Origin: Sneathia sanguinegens
GTDB lineage: Bacteria > Fusobacteriota > Fusobacteriia > Fusobacteriales > Leptotrichiaceae
Direction: 5' to 3'
Length of the DNA: 62,735 nt
NCBI RefSeq assembly: GCF_001517935.1
Contig: NZ_LOQF01000010.1
Coordinates: 1 to 62,735 of the forward strand
Positions 58,498-62,735 of the stretch are shown one piece after another; the first letter of the stretch is position 1, and each line of letters opens with the position of its first letter. The position numbers were made by a program, and so were the translations under genes. Below the pieces are notes generated by a model that did no database searches, was not told the origin of the DNA, and saw nothing but the letters and a program-made list of their open reading frames with translations.

Positions 58498-59631
58498 TTA
58501 TTTTGTTTTAGCAGATTCTTTTATTAACATTTCAATTTCTTGTACTAATTTATCTGCACCTTCTATTTTCTTATTAGAAGCTTCTTTGGCTACCTTTAGT
58601 GCTGAATCTAATTTCCCCATTTTTCCTAAAGTTATTGCCATTATTAATTCTGCTCCTTTTTCTTTTCCAGCAATTGCCATTTTTGCATATTTTTCTGCAT
58701 CATTTAAATCATTGATAGTTAATAGATATTGAGCTACACCATAATATCCTTGTTTTGCTTTTATAATATTAGCATATTTTGCTTCATCTTTTGCATCTTT
58801 AGATAAAATTGCTAAAGTAAATAGATTTTTTACATTAGGTTCTATTTGTTTATTTAATTCATAAGCCTTTAAGAAATATTTTTTAGCCTTTGCTAGTTCA
58901 TTTACATTTGTATAAATTACACCTATTCTTGCATATAGCATATCTTCTTTTGGATTTATTTTTATTGCTTTTTCAAAATAGCTATTTGCTTTTTTAGCAT
59001 TTTTCTTTTCTAATAGATTATATTCAGCTAATATTAAATTAGTTTCTGATGCTATAACAGGTACTTTTGAATTTAAAGTTTTACTCAAATGTAACATAGC
59101 TTCAGTTTCATTTCCTTTTTTAAGGTACAATTTCCCTAATGTTATTTCAAAAGCATTTTTAAAATCTTCTCCTTTTGCTTCTACCCTTTTATTTAATGTA
59201 GCTAATTTTTCTGTTTCATTTGTGCTTTTATAGTCAAATGCTAAATTAACCATAACATCAATTTGGTCACCAACTCTTGCATCAAGCATTTCTAAATATT
59301 CAATTTTTTCTTTTAATGTCTTTGCATGATCTGCTAATAGAATATTTGCATTAATTGCATATTGACTTTTTGATGTTTTATCTTCACAAGCTTTCTTCAA
59401 ATACATTACTGCTTCTTCTTCACTCTTTGAACCAGATGTTGCTAAAAAATAATTAATATATTCATATTCAACATTTTCACCTTTTGCATTTTTTGATTCT
59501 TTTAAAATTTTAATTGCTTCTTCATTCTTTCCTTTTTTAAATAACTCATTAGCCTTATTTATATCTTCTTTTGGACCTGCTAATGCTACTAAACTTGCTA
59601 TCATTGCTGACATTGCTAGTATCTTTTTCAT
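58498..59631 (-). CDS. Secreted tetratricopeptide-repeat protein
   Basis: The 377-residue product has a signal peptide (1 to about 18, MKKILAMSAMIASLVALA) and a body made of TPR-like helical pairs (for example AKKANSYFEKAIKINPKEDMLYARIGVIYTN and ELAKAKKYFLKAYELNKQIEP). Such repeats bind other proteins; in the periplasm they often assist envelope or export complexes. No partner can be named from context, as it stands alone with its own strong promoter (59685-59713) and terminator. A GAGGGGG site precedes the ATG. Confidence 0.85.
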   Translation of the reverse strand: MKKILAMSAMIASLVALAGPKEDINKANELFKKGKNEEAIKILKESKNAKGENVEYEYINYFLATSGSKSEEEAVMYLKKACEDKTSKSQYAINANILLADHAKTLKEKIEYLEMLDARVGDQIDVMVNLAFDYKSTNETEKLATLNKRVEAKGEDFKNAFEITLGKLYLKKGNETEAMLHLSKTLNSKVPVIASETNLILAEYNLLEKKNAKKANSYFEKAIKINPKEDMLYARIGVIYTNVNELAKAKKYFLKAYELNKQIEPNVKNLFTLAILSKDAKDEAKYANIIKAKQGYYGVAQYLLTINDLNDAEKYAKMAIAGKEKGAELIMAITLGKMGKLDSALKVAKEASNKKIEGADKLVQEIEMLIKESAKTK

Positions 59632-59684
59632 AAATTTCCCCCTCTATATAACTATAAGTATTACATGTTCTTTTTCTTTTGTAA

Positions 59685-59713
59685 ATTATACTATATTTAT
59701 TTTTTTTTGTCTA
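59685..59713 (-). promoter_or_regulatory. Promoter of the TPR gene
   Basis: The minus strand reads TAGACA (59708-59713), 17 bp, then TATAAT (59685-59690). The remaining 59714-59846 is AT-rich; it holds two exact copies of TTCAGTTCAA (59731-59740, 59798-59807) and no gene that I can see. Confidence 0.75.
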
Positions 59714-59846
59714 TTTTTTCTATTATTTTTTTCAGTTCAAAAGCTTTTTTAAACCTTTCTTGTCGATAATATATACCCTAAACTATATTTCAGCAAATTC
59801 AGTTCAATATATTTGTTGTTTGTATACTAATAAAATTAATAATTTT

Positions 59847-59863
59847 ACTTTGACAGTCAAAGT
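59847..59863. promoter_or_regulatory. Perfect 17-bp palindrome, candidate operator of the metal ABC operon
   Basis: ACTTTGACAGTCAAAGT has two perfect 8-bp arms around a central A. It lies about 40 bp before the operon's first ATG, contains TTGACA (59850-59855), and is matched at 14 of 17 positions by 937-953. A DtxR/MntR-, Fur- or Zur-type repressor site is likely by position; the regulator itself is not in the window. Confidence 0.65.
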
Positions 59864-59902
59864 ATTTTATTCTTGAAAATTTATTCCTAAAGTGTTAAAA
59901 TT

Positions 59903-60502
59903 ATGTCAAGAATGGTGGTGATTGCGATAAAACAAGAATTAGTAAAGCCTGCTAGTCCAAAAAAAGAAACAATATTTGTTTCCATAACCATAATCATCTT
60001 AGCTATCATTGCAGGACTTTTATTATATTTTACAAATCCTAAAACTTATACAAAAGAAATTTCAAGTTCACAAATTTCTAGTATAAATTTAAACAATGAA
60101 GAAATCTCAATATTCTCGAATTTAGGTCTTTTTGCTCAAGATTATGAAATGTTAAAAAAAGACAATAAAGACTTAAGTCCTAAAATATTGGATGAAGAAT
60201 TATTTTACACGCCTTTTACAAAAGACGCCTCGTGGGAAAGCACTGGAAAACATAAGTGGACCATGTTTACACACGATAATTTTGTTTATTATGTTGGAAT
60301 TAGTTCCGACAAAAAGGTTGCTGGAGATTTCTTTTTAATAATTAATACAAAAGATTTTAGTTATAAGATTAGATATTCTAAAGACTTTAAAGAATATAAA
60401 GAAAATATGAATAAAGAAACCTTAGCACACTCTATTAATCAACTTAAAGAAGTTGTTGCTTACACTGGCGACGACTTATCAAAGGAAGCGAAAGGAAATT
60501 AA
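59903..60502 (+). CDS. DUF6162-like single-pass membrane protein of a metal ABC operon
   Basis: The 199-residue product has one membrane helix near the N-terminus (about residues 24-43) after a short basic stretch (KPASPKKET), leaving about 155 residues outside the inner membrane. The layout and its place as first gene of a zinc/manganese ABC operon resemble DUF6162 proteins. The start is uncertain: ATGs at 59903 and 59912 lack a ribosome site, while GGTGGTG sits just after the second. The stop is followed after one base by the binding-protein ATG. Function is unknown; metal delivery or transporter assembly is possible. Confidence 0.65.
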   Translation: MSRMVVIAIKQELVKPASPKKETIFVSITIIILAIIAGLLLYFTNPKTYTKEISSSQISSINLNNEEISIFSNLGLFAQDYEMLKKDNKDLSPKILDEELFYTPFTKDASWESTGKHKWTMFTHDNFVYYVGISSDKKVAGDFFLIINTKDFSYKIRYSKDFKEYKENMNKETLAHSINQLKEVVAYTGDDLSKEAKGN

Positions 60503-60503
60503 A

Positions 60504-61397
60504 ATGAAAAATAAGATTTTTGTTATTTTAACAATGTTTTTATGTTCAATATTCAACTTTGCTAAACCAAAGGTTGGTATCACTTTGTTACCATATTATA
60601 GTTATGTAAAAAATGTAGTTAGAGATAAAATGGATGTAGTTCCTGTAATACCTGCTAATGTTGATGTACATTCATACCATCCAACTACAGATGACATGAA
60701 AAAATTAACTAATCTTGATTATATTGTAATAAATGGAATAGGTCATGATGAATTTGTTAAACCTATGATAAATGCAGCAAGAAAGAATAATAAAAAATTA
60801 AAGGTTATTAATGCTGATGCACAAACTTCTGTAATGAATGTTGCTGGTCAAAAAAGAGGAAGAGCTAGAAATCCTCATACCTTTATATCAATAACTCAAA
60901 GCATACAACAAATAAACTATATTGCTAAAAGATTAGGAGAATTAGATCCTAAAAATAGAGCTTTCTATGCTTCAAATGCTAGACAATATACTAACAAATT
61001 GAGAAATATTAAAATCCAAGAATTAAGAAAAGTTCGTGGACTTAACTTATCTAATATAAAAGTTGCAACTACTCATGCAGGTTATGACTACTTATTAAAT
61101 GAATTTGGTTTAACAGTTAGCCTTGTTATAGAACCACAACATGCACAAGCACCTAATGCAAGTGATTTAAAATATGCAATAGATAAAATAAAAAGAAATA
61201 AAATAGCTGTCTTATTCGATGAAGAAGGTGGAAATCCTAGAAACGCAATTACTTTACACAAAGCCACTGGTATAAAGATAGCACACTTATCACACATGAC
61301 TAGAGGTAACTATACAGCTGATGCCTTTGAAAGATTTATAAGACATGACTTGTCAAATGTTGCCACTACTTTAAAGAGTCTAGCGAAAGGTAAATAA
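60504..61397 (+). CDS. Zinc/manganese-type ABC transporter substrate-binding protein
   Basis: The 297-residue cluster A-I binding protein has a signal peptide (1 to about 20) and the expected metal ligands: His59 (VHSYHPTTDD), His125 (ARNPHTFIS), His191 (ATTHAGYDYLL) and an acidic residue near 239-241 (LFDEEGG). The long His-rich loop seen in many zinc-specific ZnuA proteins is absent, so manganese or iron remain possible. The start at 60504 uses AAAGGAA upstream; an in-frame extension into the previous gene is not used. The stop overlaps the ATPase start (TAATG). Confidence 0.92.
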   Translation: MKNKIFVILTMFLCSIFNFAKPKVGITLLPYYSYVKNVVRDKMDVVPVIPANVDVHSYHPTTDDMKKLTNLDYIVINGIGHDEFVKPMINAARKNNKKLKVINADAQTSVMNVAGQKRGRARNPHTFISITQSIQQINYIAKRLGELDPKNRAFYASNARQYTNKLRNIKIQELRKVRGLNLSNIKVATTHAGYDYLLNEFGLTVSLVIEPQHAQAPNASDLKYAIDKIKRNKIAVLFDEEGGNPRNAITLHKATGIKIAHLSHMTRGNYTADAFERFIRHDLSNVATTLKSLAKGK

Positions 61398-62089
61398 TGG
61401 TTAAAGGAATACAAATAGATATTAAAAATTTATCACTTAATTTAGGTAATACTTCCATCTTGGAAGATATCAATTTAAGAATAGAAAAAGGCAAAATTAA
61501 TTGTTTGATTGGTCCTAATGGTGGTGGAAAGACTTCTCTTATCCGTTGTATTTTAGGTCAAGTACCATATGATGGGCAAATTGTACTTAGTTATGAAGAT
61601 AATAATAAAATAGGGTATGTACCTCAATTTTTAGAATTTGAAAGAAATTCACCTATTACAGTAGAGGACTTTTTAATGCTTTGCTATCAAACAAGTCCAG
61701 CATTCTTAGGGGTTTGTAGAAAGAATAGAAAATATTTTAATGAAATTTTAGAAGAAGTCGGTTTAACTGAAAAAAGAAAAAGATTACTAGGTAATTTATC
61801 TGGTGGAGAATTACAAAGACTTTTACTTGCTCAAGCTATCAATCCTAGACCTAATCTTTTAATTTTAGATGAACCTTTTTCTGGTATTGATACCGTTGGT
61901 GAACAATATTTCATGAATGTTATTTCAAAATTAAAAAATGAAGGTGTTACAATATTATGGATACACCATAATATAAAGCAAGTCCGTAAAATGGCTGATG
62001 TTGTAACTTGTATAAAGAAAAAAGTTTGCTTCAGTGGAGAACCTGAAAAAGAATTGACTGATGATAAATTACTTGATATTTATGTCTAA
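61397..62089 (+). CDS. Metal ABC transporter ATP-binding protein
   Basis: The 230-residue ATPase shows Walker A GPNGGGKT (about 39-46), Q-loop YVPQFLEF, signature LSGGELQRL, Walker B LLILDEPFSGID and the switch histidine in ILWIHHNI. It powers import of the metal delivered by the binding protein. Its start overlaps the preceding stop by one base; the permease begins 14 bases after its stop. Confidence 0.95.
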   Translation: MVKGIQIDIKNLSLNLGNTSILEDINLRIEKGKINCLIGPNGGGKTSLIRCILGQVPYDGQIVLSYEDNNKIGYVPQFLEFERNSPITVEDFLMLCYQTSPAFLGVCRKNRKYFNEILEEVGLTEKRKRLLGNLSGGELQRLLLAQAINPRPNLLILDEPFSGIDTVGEQYFMNVISKLKNEGVTILWIHHNIKQVRKMADVVTCIKKKVCFSGEPEKELTDDKLLDIYV

Positions 62090-62103
62090 AGGAGAAGAAA
62101 AAA

Positions 62104-62735
62104 ATGTTAGATGCAATTAGAAACTTTTTTATGCACCTCGCAGAAATAGGAGTTTTGCCAGATTATTTTAAATATGCTTTCGTAATTAATTCCCTATTAT
62201 CTGCTCTATTTATAGGTCCAATTTTAGGTGGTTTGGGTACTATGGTTGTAACTAAGAGAATGGCTTTCTTCTCTGAATCTATAGGTCATGCTGCACTAAC
62301 AGGAATTGCCCTAGGTGTTTTATTAGGTGAGCCTTATGACTCTCCATATATTATGCTCTTTACATATTGCATAATTTTTGCTTTATTAATTAATTTTACA
62401 AGAAATAGAACAAAAATGTCTTCCGACACTCTTATTGGAATCTTTTTATCTATTTCTATAGCACTAGGTGGAACATTAATAATTTTTGTTTCTTCTAAAG
62501 TAAATTCACATATGTTAGAAAGTGTTTTATTTGGTTCAATTTTAACAGTATCTGATAGAGATATTATAGTTCTATTTTTCTCAACTATACTTTTAATTTT
62601 AATTGTTATACCAAATTTCAACAAAATGCTTTTATCAAGCTTCAATACTAATTTAGCAATAGTTAAAGGAGTTCGTGTAAAATTTTTGGAATATATGTTT
62701 ATCTTGCTAATTACTTTAGTTACAGTTTCATCAAT
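62104..62735 (+). CDS. Metal ABC transporter permease (partial, runs off the window)
   Basis: An open frame starts at ATG 62104, with AAGGAG seven to twelve bases upstream, and continues past the window end, giving the first 210 residues. It encodes an ABC-3 family permease: VINSLLSALFIGPILGGLG, then VVTKRMAFFSESIGHAALTGIALG (a conserved cytosolic loop of this family), and further hydrophobic helices. About 60-80 residues should be missing at the C-terminus. It completes the binding protein-ATPase-permease operon. Confidence 0.93.
   Translation, partial: MLDAIRNFFMHLAEIGVLPDYFKYAFVINSLLSALFIGPILGGLGTMVVTKRMAFFSESIGHAALTGIALGVLLGEPYDSPYIMLFTYCIIFALLINFTRNRTKMSSDTLIGIFLSISIALGGTLIIFVSSKVNSHMLESVLFGSILTVSDRDIIVLFFSTILLILIVIPNFNKMLLSSFNTNLAIVKGVRVKFLEYMFILLITLVTVSS

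Noticed and set aside
59731-59807. Two exact copies of TTCAGTTCAA between the TPR gene and the metal operon
   Set aside because: Ten bases in AT-rich DNA is weak evidence; there is no symmetry and no clear relation to a promoter.

Overview
The window is AT-rich DNA whose gene content points to a Gram-negative, fermentative anaerobe of the Fusobacteriota, most likely the Leptotrichiaceae (Sneathia/Streptobacillus/Leptotrichia type). The evidence is a very large YadA-type trimeric autotransporter, a V-type ATPase whose rotor subunit carries the sodium-binding ligand set, acetate kinase, short intergenic gaps, strong AGGAGG ribosome-binding sites, and outer-membrane barrel and lipoprotein genes. 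This assignment is inferred from gene content; no rRNA is present to confirm it.

Layout. (1) Positions 1-11.9 kb, minus strand: a DUF4198 metal-type periplasmic protein, acetate kinase coupled to a secreted protein of unknown function, and a 2682-residue adhesin coupled to a small secreted protein. A run of ten G residues lies inside the candidate promoter of the adhesin pair, as in phase-variable promoters. (2) 11.9-25.5 kb, minus: enolase with its own promoter, then a long tight run gyrB-gyrA-USP-like-membrane protein-pheS-pheT-lipoprotein-pepF. (3) 25.5-28.5 kb, plus: nitroreductase, five tRNAs (Glu, Val, Asp, Thr, Tyr), ybaB, tRNA-Gln, then two secreted enzymes, a class B acid phosphatase and a 2H phosphoesterase. 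(4) 28.6-32.8 kb, minus: clpB with a CIRCE-like operator, and a family of small outer-membrane barrels with two intact copies and one decayed remnant. (5) 32.2-50.3 kb, minus: about 21 genes with no gap above roughly 20 bp. They are YitT, DUF1858, an XRE regulator, glmM, a methyltransferase, an AtpZ-like protein, a SIMPL-like protein, lysC-dapA-dapF-asd, the complete V-ATPase and a barrel gene that starts at TTG. (6) 50.5-59.6 kb, minus: gltX, an AAA_14/DUF4143 ATPase, a queH-flavoprotein-flavoprotein-phosphohexomutase operon and a secreted TPR protein. (7) 59.9 kb to the end, plus: a zinc/manganese-type ABC transporter operon led by a DUF6162-like membrane protein; its permease runs off the window.

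How the genes work together. Cell-envelope themes dominate: adhesion, outer-membrane barrels, aspartate-to-DAP and amino-sugar synthesis, and an ion-driven ATPase. A 17-bp palindrome in front of the metal ABC operon is matched at 14 of 17 positions in front of the DUF4198 gene at the other end of the window, which suggests a shared metal-responsive regulon. No CRISPR array, insertion sequence, prophage or rRNA operon was seen. The best candidates for new biology are the phase-variable adhesin cassette, the proposed metal regulon, the secreted 2H phosphoesterase/phosphatase pair, and the V-ATPase/DAP operon with its associated uncharacterised envelope genes.
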